DNA of 64,000 nucleotides from Bugula neritina (GCA_964035545.1 OZ037767.1:810680-874679); one strand, 5' to 3'. Shown: positions 1 to 17,385, counted from the first letter of the stretch. Made by a program: numbers and translations. The notes: a model not told the origin generated them from the letters alone.

Positions 1-20
1 CTCTAAAATATTGAGCTTAC

Positions 21-285
21 CAGCATTTGAAGGGTTTCTGGTGTTGAGACAACCATCACAACCGCCGACACAGTCATGGAAAGCCAATCGGATGAAGCCG
101 GCATTGAAGGATGTCGTCCCGTTCTCTGTGCGGTTGTTGATCAGCCACTTCAAGTAGGCCTGTGCCTTTATAAAGTCGGATTGTTTGAGGGGTTCAAACT
201 GCACTGGTGGCTGCTCAGTCGACTGGGCAAACGTCTTGTGGCAGAAAAATGGTAACAGCAGCAGCAGGGCTGGTAGCAGATATAT
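21..285 (-). CDS. Secreted plant/fungal-type haem peroxidase, 5' exon (gene continues off the left edge)
   Basis: One exon of a class II/III-like or ascorbate-peroxidase-like haem peroxidase, which would reduce H2O2 while oxidising small substrates. The exon reads LLPALLLLLPFFCHKTFAQ, a signal-peptide core, followed by ~65 residues ending in RLAFHDCVGGCDGC and NPSNAG. The R-x-x-F-H-D-C signature carries the distal catalytic Arg and His of this superfamily. The exon opens after a TTTTAG acceptor with an in-frame TAG just upstream, so the initiator Met must lie in an upstream exon (higher coordinates) that I could not place. The donor GTAAGC at 15-20 ends it in phase 1. The proximal His and haem pocket lie outside the window. 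Peroxidases with this motif are known from Hydra and some other invertebrates; an animal ascorbate-peroxidase-like protein is the best guess. Family assignment is fairly sure, subfamily is not. Confidence 0.72.
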
Positions 286-330
286 CTAAAACGTTGAGTA
301 TAAATATAAATATAGATTAGATGCTTGTAA

Positions 331-390
331 GGTATATAAGCATATATAAGCATATATAAGCATATATAAGCATATATAAGCATATATAAG
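331..390. repeat. 10-bp tandem repeat (catatataag)
   Basis: Five exact copies of catatataag at 341-390 preceded by one variant copy. It lies in the 5' intron or upstream region of the peroxidase gene. No function seen. Confidence 0.95.
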
Positions 391-1685
391 CACCCAAGTC
401 GTAATATAATAGCTCTTACATAATATAGCATACAAATGGATTTAATATACCCTTAGTTAAAGTAGTTAGTATTACAATAATTAAAGGGGGCGATACACAG
501 AACACATCCTTGCATGGCTCAACTGTTGGTAACCATTTTGTTACTAGGTAACTATGACAACGAACATGTCGCAACCAATCGGCCCATGATTTCAGTATCT
601 TACAGCCTAAACAATAACACATTATGATTCGTTTTAAACTAAGAATAGTTAAAATCTTCACAGCTCAGAGTGTATTTATATCCAGCTTATAAGGTCAAAA
701 GGCCAACTAAACCAGAGAAAATATCAGACTAAAATAGAAGTCTAAATTCCAATACAGTTAGATACATGAAGTCCATCATGAAAAATTTCAGTGGCCATTC
801 ATTGATGTAAAATTGGTAGTTGGTAATAGTTACATAGTTATATAAATATTATAATATAAAAATATTACTTTTGTATATTATATTATATCATATTATATTA
901 TGCTTATTATATTATATATTGTTATGTTTATTATATACATGGGTTAAAGGAAAGCTTGGTATTATCTAGAAAGACAGGTACACTAAGCTCCCCTTGAAGT
1001 ACCCACTTTTAAGTACCCCCTACTTCTAAGCACCCCCCTCTAAGTACCCCCTCTCTTCTAAGAACCTCCCTCTAACCCCCCCCCTCTTTCCAAAGCATCC
1101 CCTTCTAAGTACACCCACTCACTGCAACTATTTCATGAAATGATGTCGAAGATGCATATATTTGTAGACGTGTTTGATGTTGCATTGCGTATATGGTGCT
1201 ATGTATATACATTTATACTATTTATACAGTAAACTATATTGACATATTAGGAAGGGTGGAAGGTGGCACACCCCCAACCCTATAATTAAACAGTAATGGG
1301 TGGGAATATTTCTGATAAAACAGTCAGAAACAAAATGCCGTAAACAGCTATAATCTAGCAGCAATTATAATACAGTTATAATCAATCAGTGACTGGAAAT
1401 CAGCTATATAAAAGCATTGCATATTAACAATGAGTTACAGTACCTTTCATGTCTAAGCCCCTAGATATTTACAGGGCCAGATCAACCAAGTAGTCTCAAA
1501 TATTTTGTTTCTCTTTATAAGCATGAAAACTCAACCAAAAACAGATTGAATAATTTTGAATCACTTTTATTAATTCAAAAGTTTTTTAATTACCAAGAAA
1601 TGTTAACACCTGCTCAATTTAGATTGTCACAGTTTATAGCTAAGTTACCTTGTGACATTCTTAGCTAATGATATTCATAGCATAG
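391..1685. other. No gene seen; AT-rich with a C-rich patch
   Basis: No convincing exon. Holds AT-rich low-complexity DNA (840-930), a C-rich irregular repeat of the form taagtaccccc at about 990-1110, and ordinary AT-rich sequence. The missing first exon of the peroxidase could lie here but I could not identify it. Confidence 0.6.
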
Positions 1686-1838
1686 CAACACTATATTACT
1701 ATATGACAACACTATATTACTGTATGACAACACTATATTACTATATGACAACACTATATTACTGTATGACAACACTATATTACTGTATGACAACACTATA
1801 TTACTGTATGACAACACTATATTACTGTACCACAACAC
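1686..1838. repeat. 21-bp minisatellite, about 7 copies
   Basis: Copies share the core caacactatattactgtatg, with alternate copies reading tactatatga or tactgtatga. Since 21 is a multiple of three the array is open in one frame and makes a spurious repetitive ORF. It is followed directly by a perfect 15-bp hairpin. Confidence 0.95.
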
Positions 1839-1867
1839 TACCAAGCAGGTGGTTGGTAGTGTTGTGG
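1830..1867. other. Perfect 15-bp inverted repeat
   Basis: ccacaacactaccaa at 1830-1844 pairs exactly with 1853-1867 across an 8-nt loop. It sits at the edge of the 21-bp minisatellite, whose caacacta core it shares, so it may have arisen from that repeat. No following T tract or gene gives it an obvious role. Confidence 0.85.
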
Positions 1868-2569
1868 TTGGTGGACTGCAGGCAAGGACAATACACTCTC
1901 ACAATATAATTATAATGATATAACCACCATTAACATAGTTCTGGTGGATCATTCTGATTCACACATTCCAGGACCTTCCATTCTGCTATCAAACATTTGA
2001 TTGATTCTATAATAATTATTCTAATATTCTCAGAAAGTCTATAAACAACTGCATTACATGAAAGATTTCCAAAGCAGTAGCTGGCTAGTTTTCTCGCGCC
2101 GTGTGATGGCAGATCAATAAGCTGTTGTGATCACAAGAAGTTAGTATCAGTTTCCTGTTATGGTGACTTAACTGCGGCTTTTTACTTTATACAACATGAA
2201 AACTTAGTCAATATTTTCAACACAGTACCAAAAAAGCTACATTGCAACGCAATGCTTTGGCATGTCCACTGTATAGCATGTCTTGCGTAATTCTAAATTT
2301 GCCAACAAATCAAACTATCCTGGACGTAAGGACTACTAACCAGGTTCTAGAAATTATGCAAACATTTTACCTCCTCAATACGAGATCCTAGATGCGAAAG
2401 TGGCTGTGTGTTAGTTATTCCAGCTGCTGTTTTACTATTTTGTACCAACATTAGAAGCAATTCATATTAGCTGCTGAGAAATGCTTGCAAGCACATTATT
2501 AGCTGTTGGAGCAGTATGGGAGAGGTATTGTTATTAGGGAAACTAGTTAAAGGCACTGCACTGTGTACA
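1868..2569. other. No gene seen
   Basis: AT-rich sequence with no convincing exon, splice-bounded ORF or RNA gene. Confidence 0.6.
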
Positions 2570-2757
2570 CTGTACAGCAAGGAGTGTACAGCAGGGGGTG
2601 TACAGCAAGAGGTGTACAGCAAGGGGTGTACAGCAGGGGTGTACAGCAAGGGGTTACAGCAAGGGGTGTACAGCAAGGGGTGTACAGCAAAGGGGTGTAC
2701 AGCAAGGGGTGTATAGCAAGGGGTGTACAGCAAGGGTGTACAGCAAGGGCGCACAGC
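2570..2757. repeat. 14-15-bp minisatellite (gtgtacagcaaggg), about 13 copies
   Basis: Copies of gtgtacagcaaggg with 13-16 bp length variation. All overlapping ORFs on both strands are artefacts of the repeat. Confidence 0.95.
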
Positions 2758-3242
2758 AAAGGGGGTTGAACATAAAGACTATAGTGTGCATGTTCAATGA
2801 AAGAAAAGGATGTTCCCATCGAAAGCCGCTTCTTATGTTAAACTGTTGCCCAATCTTTTGCAAAAACAATTTTGTAACTTTTGTAAACTTCAAACCAAAA
2901 CTGCCAGCTTGCTTTGTATGACTAAAGGGGAAATAATGCAACATTTTTATTCTTGTATTAAATGAGTGATTGGCATCTAATTTCACCTCTAATCACTCTC
3001 TTTATCCACAGATCCTGTTTCTTAAAAAATTGATTTTTCATTTCATTCCATTTCCTTAATTGACAAAAGATTATTGTATTTTCAGTGATAGAAAACTGGT
3101 AAGGGTGGTACTCCCTTCCACCCCACCCTCCTACCATTGCCTGAGGTGTGCTGTGAAAAAATTTATTTGAAGATAAAAAAGCATCTAGGCAACTGATTTA
3201 GCTTTTACAGTTACAATTAGGTTCTTATATTGGTGACTAGTC
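2758..3242. other. No gene seen
   Basis: AT-rich flank between the minisatellite and the foldback element. Nothing supportable. Confidence 0.55.
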
Positions 3243-3248
3243 AATATT

Positions 3249-4105
3249 CCGAAGGCCCATTAGTCCGAAGGTCCATTAGTCCGAAGGTCCATTAGTCCGA
3301 AGGTCCATTAGTCCGAAAATTAGTACACTTGATAGTAAATAGCATCCTCACTGAGAATATCATTGATTTCACTCACAATCTAGTTTAAGTTCTTGCTTTG
3401 TTAAAGCTGTATGTGGGTGGCATGCGTGTTGCCTACTTGTGATTGTTTAGCCTGAGATTACACTATGACTAGAAAACAGCTGCATCATCTATCAACATTC
3501 CATTGCGGCTGCTTTATAAACAAAGTACACAGCAAGCTATTCACTAGCCTGTCAGCTAACAGGCCTGTAATTAATAATGTAATAAAGATTACATTTGCAG
3601 TGTATAAATCACCTATATTTTATAGAAAGTCTATAAAAGCTATTGAAAATTTCAAAAAAGTTGCTTTGAGGAACACAAAGATCTACAACATGGTTTTTAA
3701 ATTTTGATTCTATAGCACAATTAGGTGAGGTTTTATTTGGCTGGACTGAATTCTTATATACTAATAGTGTGGTCCCAGCAAGGTAGTTACAGCTAGAAGG
3801 TTGCCCTTATCTACATATCTTGTGGATATGTTTGGTTTGGTATATTATGGTGTGCAGCTTTGGTTATTTGATTTTAGAGTAGTGTCCAAGATGTTTATAA
3901 TTTTTAGTCTTCAATGCATTTTTACAGATATCTCTAATTAAAGATATTTTTAATTACAAAGAGATATTTTTAATTGAAATAGATATATGTATAATTTAAT
4001 TAATATAATAATGCAGTTTAGCAGCTTACGCAGATAATTGAAGAGATTAAATGTGATACCAAATAATTAACTACCAAGCCAGAGATTTACTATTACATTC
4101 AATAG
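3249..4105 (+). repeat. Left inverted arm of the foldback element
   Basis: Starts with four tandem 16-bp units and ends where similarity to the right arm fades near 4105. Inner boundary is accurate to about 10 bp. Confidence 0.85.
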
Positions 4106-4173
4106 CAAAATTCTAAAACAAACCATTATTTTTTTGACGCTAACTTCAAATGCAACCTTTTTTTATATATATA

Positions 4174-4210
<37 letters not shown>

Positions 4211-4370
4211 TGAGGGCGTGTGCGATCTCCTCCACACACATACCTGCACTAGTATAGGCTACTCATAACTAAATGTAAATAGGTAAAATCTTCCTCCAAG
4301 TTTCGATTTAGGACTTAAGTTACTAGGGACTACCATGCCGATGTTGTTTCTAGCAAACCATTGTAATTTT

Positions 4371-5229
4371 GCATATTGAATGTAATAGTAAATCTCTGGC
4401 TTGGTAGTTAATTATTTGGTATCACATTTAATCTCTTCAATTATCTGTAAGCTGCTAAACTGCATTATTATATTAATTAAATTATACATATATCTATTTC
4501 AATTAAAAATATCTCTTTGTAATTAAAAATATCTTTAATTATAGGGATATCTGTAAAAATGCATTGAAGACTAAAAATTATAAACATCTTGGACACTACT
4601 CTAAAATCAAATAACCAAAGCTGCACACCATAATATACCAAACCAAACATATCCACAAGATATGTAGATAAGGGCAACCTTCTAGCTGTAACTACCTTGC
4701 TGGGACCACACTATTAGTATATAAGAATTCAGTCCAGCCAAATAAAACCTCACCTAATTGTGCTATAGAATCAAAATTTAAAAACCATGTTGTAGATCTT
4801 TGTGTTCCTCAAAGCAACTTTTTTGAAATTTTCAATAGCTTTTATAGACTTTCTATAAAATATAGGTGATTTATACACTGCAAATGTAATCTTTATTACA
4901 TTATTAATTACAGGCCTGTTAGCTGACAGGCTAGTGAATAGCTTGCTGTGTACTTTGTTTATAAAGCAGCCGCAATGGAATGTTGATAGATGATGCAGCT
5001 GTTTCCTAGTCATAGTGTAATCTCAGGCTAAACAATCACAAGTAGGCAACACGCATGCCACCCACATACAGCTTTAACAGAGCAAGAACTTAAACTAGCT
5101 TATGAGTGAAATCAATGATATTCTCAGTGAGGATGCTATTTACTATCAAGTGTACTAATTTTCGGACTAATGGACCTTCGGACTAATGGACCTTCGGACT
5201 AATGGACCTTCGGACTAATGGGCCTTCGG
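4371..5229 (-). repeat. Right inverted arm of the foldback element
   Basis: Reverse-complement partner of 3249-4105. One visible difference is the spacing in the taattaaagatat segment near 3930 versus 4540. Confidence 0.85.
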
Positions 5230-5237
5230 AATATTGC

Positions 5238-5398
5238 TCCGTCCCCCTTATATTACCATCCCTGTGTATTATATTACCCTCCCTGTGTATTATATTCCCC
5301 TCCCTGTGTATTATATTACCCTCCCTGTGTACTATATTCCCCTCCCTGTGTATTATATTACCCTCTCTGTGTATTATATTACCCTCTCTGTGTATTTA
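5238..5398. repeat. 21-bp minisatellite (tattatattaccctccctg core)
   Basis: About seven copies of a 21-bp unit abutting the right end of the foldback element, alternating attaccct and attcccct. ORFs here are repeat artefacts in all three frames. Confidence 0.93.
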
Positions 5399-5519
5399 AA
5401 AATTACTTTTAAAAAAATTAAAACAAACTTGATTCCCTTCAACAGAGTCAATTATTTATAAATGCAACTTTTACATGCCAACTTAACAATAAAGCTTACT
5501 ATGTATTATAAGCGATACA

Positions 5520-5835
5520 CTCTACTTCATACACTATACATTATACATTATATACCATATATACTATATACTATACATTATATACCATATATACTATATA
5601 CTATACATTATATACCATATATACTATATACTATACATTATATACCATACATACCATATATACCATATATACTATATACTATAATACATTATATACTATA
5701 TATACTATATACTATACATTATATACCATATATACTATATACTATACATTATATACCATATATACTATATACTATACATTATATACCATATATACTATAT
5801 ACTATAATACACTATATACATTATATATCATATTC
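5520..5835. repeat. 30-bp minisatellite rich in tatac
   Basis: About ten copies of a 30-bp unit containing acattatataccatatatac, some with inserts. Open in frame for 135 codons as an artefact. Confidence 0.93.
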
Positions 5836-5885
5836 ACCATACCTTGATACTCATCATAACTGTTTGTAACTTTCTCTTCTTGGTT

Positions 5886-6055
5886 TACCAAGTTGTATAT
5901 AGCTCTCTCTATACCTCTCTATAGTTCTCTATATATATCTCTATACCTCTCTGTATCTCTCTGTATCTCTCTATACCTCTCTATATCTCTCTATAGTTCT
6001 CTATATCTCTCTATATCTCTCTATATCTCTCTATATCTCTCTATAACTCTGTGCT
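5886..6055. repeat. Imperfect (ctctctatat)n array
   Basis: Pyrimidine-biased 8-12-bp imperfect repeats of ctctctatat and ctctctatac. Confidence 0.9.
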
Positions 6056-9000
6056 GTATGCCTCACACCCTTGTATTAAAATACTGCTCATCAAAAGATC
6101 GGCCGTGTCCCAACACAACCCTGGTTACCACGGCAACTGCTGAATCAACTCCCAACCGACTTGGCAAGCGAAATATGACAGAGTGGTAGCACTTAGCAGG
6201 AGATAAATCTGCTATATATAGGTGACCAACCAGAGTCACTGACTGAGTGCACGTCACGGGATAAGATATGTGTGGTAGTCAACACAACTATCACACCACG
6301 CTCGTTAGAAACAGGGTCTCACCATGTGAGTCATCTCAGACACACAGACAGACAAAAAAGGGAGTTTGTCACATTATGCTTGCAATGCAGAATATGAGGT
6401 AGAAAATCAAATCTTTGCATACTTTATTTCGTGTAGCAAATGTTTCTGGTAAACGTCTTAATATAGTATTTCTAAACCTTCTAAACTCAAACTAGCAATT
6501 GAAATATTGGCATAGGGAAACTTTACTGTGTCATCAATTAAAACAATAATACTATTACTAACTGCAGCAAAATATGGTACAACAAAACAATGACTCATAA
6601 CACATTTAGTTATAATACTGTTTGTACCACTAAGAGGCACGGAAATAGCATGACTCATGTCTTATCAATGTGTGATTGTGGTATTCTGTACATGTAGGAT
6701 TAACTTCAATGAGTAATTTCTTAGCTTTTTTTAAGAAACTAAAATATTAAATTTTGAATTACTGCTTTCGCAATTATTATTTGAGGACACCATTTTACTA
6801 AGAGCTAATAAATATTTGAATCATACTAAACTTGCACTAGCTCTTACATGTGAAACCACCTGCTGGTGAACTTGCAAAATATTATATAGTGGTGATGTGG
6901 TAACTAACATTTATGTTATGACTGGTACTAGAGTATTGACTTTCAACAAGGATTTGGATAGTTGCAAACTTGAGACCACATCCAGTTTGTTTCATAATAT
7001 ATTTTTACATAGTAGTAATTCTGTTAATACAACTGCCCCCCCCCCCCCCCATCTACTGAGATAAGTTTAGTAATTGAGAAAAGCCTCTAAATTAGAAATG
7101 TAGCGGAAGAAGTTATGTAATCATGAAAATTGTGACCCCCCAAACCACAATTTGTGAAATAAATTAAAGAATTTAGGCTATTAAAATTTCTCCACTACTG
7201 CAGTTAATTGGCTCTACTTTACACCCTAGTTGGCAGATGTTAGTATCTCACATATCTATCTCTCTTTCATCAAAATTGTTTAGGTAATGTAGCGCAACGC
7301 CAACGACATGCTTCAACCCATTCATAGCATGAATTTAGTTTCTAGCTAAGATAATACAGCATAACAACATCAGTAATACAGTATAGAGTATTACAGTATA
7401 ACATTAATGATAATATAGGGTATTGCAGTATATAAACAGTACTGGTGATACAGTATTTTGTTTGACATTAGACTCTAACCAATCAAAATTATGCATATTA
7501 TTTTCCTTGAAATATCTAAAATATTGTGAAATATTAAATATCCACATAACAGCAGTCCACTCTGCAAAACATAATATTATTTACCAGACACGGAAATTAA
7601 AAAAGATATAAATAACTTAATTTCCAAAATATTTTTACAAATTGATTCATTCAGTTTACCCAAAGTTTCATTTTAATGTGTGATTCAGCCTTTACTTGAG
7701 AGAATATAACCTTGACATAGCTAGAGCAAGGTTTCATGGCTGAACTAATTCTCCACATTGCAACTAATTCTGTAATCCCAGGGTTGAATGCTCTGAATGT
7801 CATAACCGCGGTACAAGAGTTATTTTTAGATTTAATACTTTAAAAACGATTTGAAGATTACACTCATAACTTCCCCTTAGGATTAGTAAGTCAGGTGAGA
7901 TAATACGTCTAGATCTATATAGATGTTTAGAAAAAGACTTGAAAAAGAAACTTATAAATTGGTTTCGGTACAAAACAACTTTAGATCAAAGAGTCGTAAA
8001 ATTTGTAAGTATTTGGAATATTTGACGCCCACAATGGTGACATAACTCACATTTCCTTTGACACATGAGAAGACTAATCTGGCCAGAACTAAGTACTCAT
8101 ACAGAAGTATGTCTACATGGAGCTCTCAATTAATAATTCTCTTTGTCAAATTTCCTTGTTTCATTGTTAGTATATAGTTTTAGTTTCTGTTGCAGTCTAT
8201 GCTCTCTCCTTTTCTCATATCACTTTATTTTAGATTTTTAGTCTGACATAGTTCATTGCAAGCTTTATGCCTGCATGCAGCTTTGATATTTGTACCTGCT
8301 AGATCTTTTCTTTTAACATGATTATTTGTAATGTTCTTTTATTAAATTGTAAGTGGAACATTTCACAACGTACATCTTTATAATATGCTTTTGGTTCATA
8401 AAATCAGTGATTAGGTCTTTGAAAGCTTGGAATGTGTGTTTTTTTTGTAAGTGCTACAACAATATTGACAAAAAGATTTATGATTCAATAGTAGACGTTA
8501 TTAGATTTCGGAGTTGTTTTCTTAACAGAAAATAACTCCTAATATTATAATTATTATGCTTCTGATGACTCGCACGGTCTACGTTATTTTTTGTTAGAGC
8601 AACTTCTTCGAGAAGCCGACATATCATAAAGGGCAAGAAATTGGCTAATATTAAATAGGAAATCGTAGACGACATCTTGCGGAAGCCGACTTCCCAAATT
8701 GTTATTTGCTGTTTGGATTATCCCCAACAGACCTCATTATAATTGCTAGTTATTAGCACCAATTCAAATAGTAAATTCAACTTACACTGGTATGTCGTGA
8801 CACGAAGTAACTATTTAATCGTTTGTCAACTATTTTGTCAAATTGTGAATAATTAATCAACTTGGACTTTGACTCAAATTGCTCGAGTTTGTGTTTTGAA
8901 TTCAGTCATTACTCATTTCACTATCATTATGATTATAATTATCATTGTGATTATCATTATAAATATGTTTGCAATTACATTTAGTTTTACTCTAACTATT

Positions 9001-11687
9001 AGACTTACTTTTAATTTTCATCTAATCTGTTATTCTTGCGTATTCTTTCGTATGCACTAGAGGCAGAGCATCAGCATGTTCTTCAATACTTGTAGTTGTA
9101 CTTGTAGCAAGAGGCACGCCTCTACAGTTTCCTATTGCAGGTCTGGGTCAGCAAGTATTTTCACTTTTTATTGATGCACACGTGCAACTTTGTTGTGACT
9201 ACGTTTGCATAATTAAGAATATGTTTAAGTTCCCAAACTGTTTTTGGGAGGAAGCTGTTGTACTACTACTACTACTAGTAGTACTAGTAGTAGTAGGTTG
9301 CTGATTTTGCAAAAATGGTTGAGGGGTCTCACTAACTAGTAACTACTAAGATTGACTTTTAGAGTTAGTCTTAGACTGACAGTGACAGTAATGAGTAATT
9401 AGTGAATCCAATTGTAATCACAATGAATAACAATAGTGAGTAACTGTAAAAGTATGTATAACAAATAAAATTAGGCTTAATTTAAATTTAAAATTACCAG
9501 TTATTAATATTATTTTAAATTAAAGTTATAAAATTAAATTTTGCACATCTTCATTTTCACTTTGCTTATAAATTATAATTATAGACTTCCTGTTGTGGTA
9601 GTCTTAGTTTTAAAGTTAAGTTTAATTTCAATGCATTTGTGGGTGTAGCTATAAGCCTAGGTATAGGCTGAAGTTTTTAGTTGGAATTGTTGTCAGTTGT
9701 GACTATCCGACTATCGTCTATCAGTATGACTATGGCTATGAGTATCAGTATCACTACAATATGACTATCAGATGCTGTGTTTTTTTTTATTTAAATTTGA
9801 AGGACTAAAAAAAGTTTTTTGTTTGCTGTTGAAGTTTCAATTTCATTGCAGTTATTTAGCAAATTTAGATTAAGATTTTCACTCAGTATTATTAATATCA
9901 TTAATCATTGTCATCATTATGATTCAACCAATAATTGTTAGAATTTAGTTCGGTATTATTCATGGTCATTGTATAGACTCATTATTAGGTAAACCTATCC
10001 TAACCAATACAAATAGTAGTTGCCATGTAATAGTAATAATTTAGTTAATAGTTAATAATTATGTTGGTTACCCTGATGCTTATGATAATGATAATGATAG
10101 TAATACAATTTAAAAAGTTTAAATAACTGTATTGCTATTATCAATATGAAATATGAAAATCAATATCACTTGCTCATTGTGACTATGGTAATGGTATGCC
10201 GGAGGCTGGTATGGTAATCACCACATTATGTAATCAGTAATAATAATCAATGAACATCACTGCGGTCACATTATTGTGTTGATCAATATAAAAAATTAGG
10301 CTTTTTGATTGTCTTTAAAATAAAATAATTTACCATCAACATGCATGCCTATGGTTTAACTAAAAGCTATAAATAATGCACAATTTAGAACTTGGATGGT
10401 GGATGTAAATTTTTAAAAATTTTAACGTGATGTTTCTATTCTATGACTACTGCCTTTATAGTAGGAATACTAATATGGATAGAAGCAACGCTTCTAATGA
10501 TTGAATATGGAATATAATCTTATTACTAGTTCATGAAAACATTCCATGAACTTTAGAATTTTTCATTTTCTGATTCTTTCTTTACATCTAAATTTCCCCT
10601 GCAATCCAAAATAGAGCAGTTTGAGTGACACACTGTTATTAAGCTACTAACTGAAGCAGCAGAACATTTGATATCCATTTCGTACTAAAACTTATTTATT
10701 ATTCGTCATCTTTCCTCATCCTGCAGTTGTGATGTTTATTTATGGAAAGCATAGACTGAACTTTTGGTAATTAGTAGTTAGTAGTTGAGTTTTACTACTG
10801 TTAGCAATGGTTTGAAGGTCTACATTTATAACTAAATTATGCACTAATTGGGTATGCTAAGATACATGATGCTAGAAATATGTTGCAAGTCATTTCATCT
10901 TGCCACATTTTCAAGTCCTAAAAATTGTAGCTGACTACTTGGAACAGCAAGTGACAATTTCCTGGCTCTAAATCCTTTCTCACTATTTAAAAGCAAACTA
11001 TGAGGACTAAAAGGCCTGATGAATGCATTTACTGGTTTCTGTCGAAATACTATTAGATTAATAACATTCTAGAATCTCTAGTGTTTTGAGTGCTTAATGG
11101 CCAATTCTCGCTACTTAGACGATTATGAATATTGAGTTCTTGAGTTAGGACTGTATATTAATGAGTGATGTAACAACTGATTACAAGTACCCCAGAGAGC
11201 CTGTCTTTGCTAATGAGGGACATGACAGCTTCTTGCTGATTGGATAATCACCAGATCTCTATGCTGGTCGAAGATGCTGCCTTATATTGTACTGTTTCAA
11301 CCTGCACTTTTATTGCTAGCACAACAGTATTTCCATGTAACATGCTGCAGAGTTTCTACACACAAATCTTAGTTAATATGTCTCCTAACACAAGCCTCAA
11401 TGCCTCAAATAATGTCAGATGAAATCCTGATAGTTCAATCACTGCGTTTACATGAACATAAGTGGTTGTAATGGCAGTGATATGGTGCATTGATAATGGT
11501 GTGAGAGTGTACCAACAGCCCTAGTATATATTCACATACCGGGTTAGAGCCTACCTATATCTGCCATCAGGTGCCCCAAACAACCAACCAACCCCCTGTT
11601 CTCTGATTTAGTAACGTTGCAGCTTATAGTTGTAGGTCTGCAAGGTTCACTGCCACAAACTGGCTGTTATCAGTTGCCTAGCAACCG
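6056..11687. other. 5.6-kb intergenic region, no gene seen
   Basis: AT-rich. I found no exon with coding-like codon use and splice sites. It holds a run of 18 C at about 7036-7053, a trinucleotide palindrome of ctactacta and tagtagtag at about 9258-9297, and degenerate agtat-type patches at 9350-9470 and 9690-9780. A slightly GC-richer patch at 8560-8700 contains gaagccgac twice. Distal regulatory DNA for Gq-alpha could lie here but nothing marks it. Confidence 0.6.
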
Positions 11688-11744
11688 TTGTATAGTCTGA
11701 GAGAAGAAGTGCTTAGTGTGTGCGCGTGGTGCTGCGCAGGCAAC

Positions 11745-16271
<4,527 letters not shown>

Positions 16272-16740
16272 GTGCTAGCAGCCTCCGTTGAATGTATCTA
16301 CTCTATGAAGACTGTCTTAGCAGCGCTTAGTACGGGCAGCAGTCATACACCACCCCATCTTTGTGTCATTACTAAGGCTAAGACAAACACACTTCTAGTC
16401 ACCATTCACCGTGGATCAGCTACATCACCCTCTTTCTGTTTGTCTGAGTCAAGAGCAGACGACAGCTTGTATCACATTTACTAACCAGGGTCTTACAACT
16501 TCTCAATCTAATTATGTACAGAATCAGCTACTGACTGTTGTCGTGTATTAGCTGCGTGTCACTTGTGTGCTAATCCTATTTGTATCACAGCTGTGGACAG
16601 ATTAGGTGCCTTCCTTTAACTGAATTTAGTTTTAAGTGTTTGAAATTGGTTTACTGGGTGAACAAAGACTGTCCTTTTAAGTTTTTACTTTAGTGAAGCA
16701 TGTTGCAGCTGCTGCTACTGCTTTAGCTCGTTCTATAATC

Positions 16741-17092
16741 AATAAAATTAGGCCGGTTTTATAGGGAGTTACTCACTCCTGATTGATTTTGTAGCAAATT
16801 AATGTTCATTTATACAACTGCTATGTTTTTATGCTATGTATTTATCTATTGGATGTTTTCTATTATATTGATATTGTTATTTTCGTCTGATGCTGTAGTT
16901 AAATTATGACAAATTTTCTGTTTTAGACTGTCGTACTTTTTATCAGGTTTTGCATGGTATTTTATGATACAATACATTGTACAGTCCTCTTAAAGCAGGA
17001 AACTAAAATACTTGCTCAAGGGGAAAGCAACTCCCTTAAGCTTTGTGAAATTGTAACATTACTTTCGTGATGCTCTTGGGAGACGAAATAAA
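16741..17092 (+). terminator. Candidate Gq-alpha poly(A) signals
   Basis: AATAAA at 16741-16746 and again at 17087-17092 follow the stop at 16271. Either would give a 3' UTR of 0.5-0.8 kb. The BCKDHA gene ends on the opposite strand only ~300 bp beyond the second. Confidence 0.5.
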
Positions 17093-17385
17093 AGGATTTT
17101 GTTGATAAGGCAGTTTGTTATTAACATCACGCTGCCACATGATCATTATAATTATGATATTTCAGCAAATAAGAAAATAGTTTTTCATATCAAGTTCTGC
17201 AATAAATACTACATGGTTACGAGAGAAGAAACGATACAAGTTACTTTAATAACCAGGTTTATTTTTGAGTTCTAAAATATAACGGCTCTAAGCTTGTCAA
17301 GACTTAGGTAAAACAAGTGAGGAGAACACAACAATCTGCCCGGTATAAGTCAGCTAGTAAAAACCAGAAGGTGACATTCAAGTTC

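Larger units (their letters stand above)
3249..5229. mobile_element. Non-autonomous foldback element with ~0.86-kb inverted arms
   Basis: The two halves are near-identical inverted copies: about 3249-4105 matches the reverse complement of about 4371-5229, with only scattered differences and small indels. Each end begins with four tandem copies of a 16-bp unit, ccgaaggtccattagt. The central ~265 bp is unique and holds a (TG)n run near 4171-4205. AATATT flanks both sides (3243-3248 and 5230-5235) and could be a 6-bp target duplication, although the motif is palindromic and could instead be part of the terminal repeats. There is no transposase. The same 80-codon ORF lies in both arms (3465-3707 + and 4771-5013 -) simply because the arms are copies; it matches nothing I know. 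The structure resembles Foldback/long-TIR DNA transposons moved in trans. Confidence 0.85.

Noticed and set aside
4171..4210. (TG)n run as a regulatory or Z-DNA site
   Set aside because: Simple repeat in the centre of the foldback element; nothing ties it to a gene.
3465..5013. Identical 80-aa ORFs (3465-3707 + and 4771-5013 -)
   Set aside because: Present twice only because they lie in the inverted arms of the foldback element. AT-rich, no motif, no codon-use signal of selection.
5462..5869. 135-codon Tyr/Ile/Leu-rich ORF
   Set aside because: Translation of the 30-bp minisatellite; unit length is a multiple of three, so the frame stays open by construction.
6063..6257. Minus-strand 64-aa ORF in a GC-richer patch
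   Set aside because: No splice sites or recognisable motif. More likely a fragment of unique DNA between repeats.
11688..11744. Upstream in-frame ATG for Gq-alpha (19 extra residues)
   Set aside because: The added residues do not resemble the short Gq N-terminal extension, and they would bury the MACC palmitoylation start.
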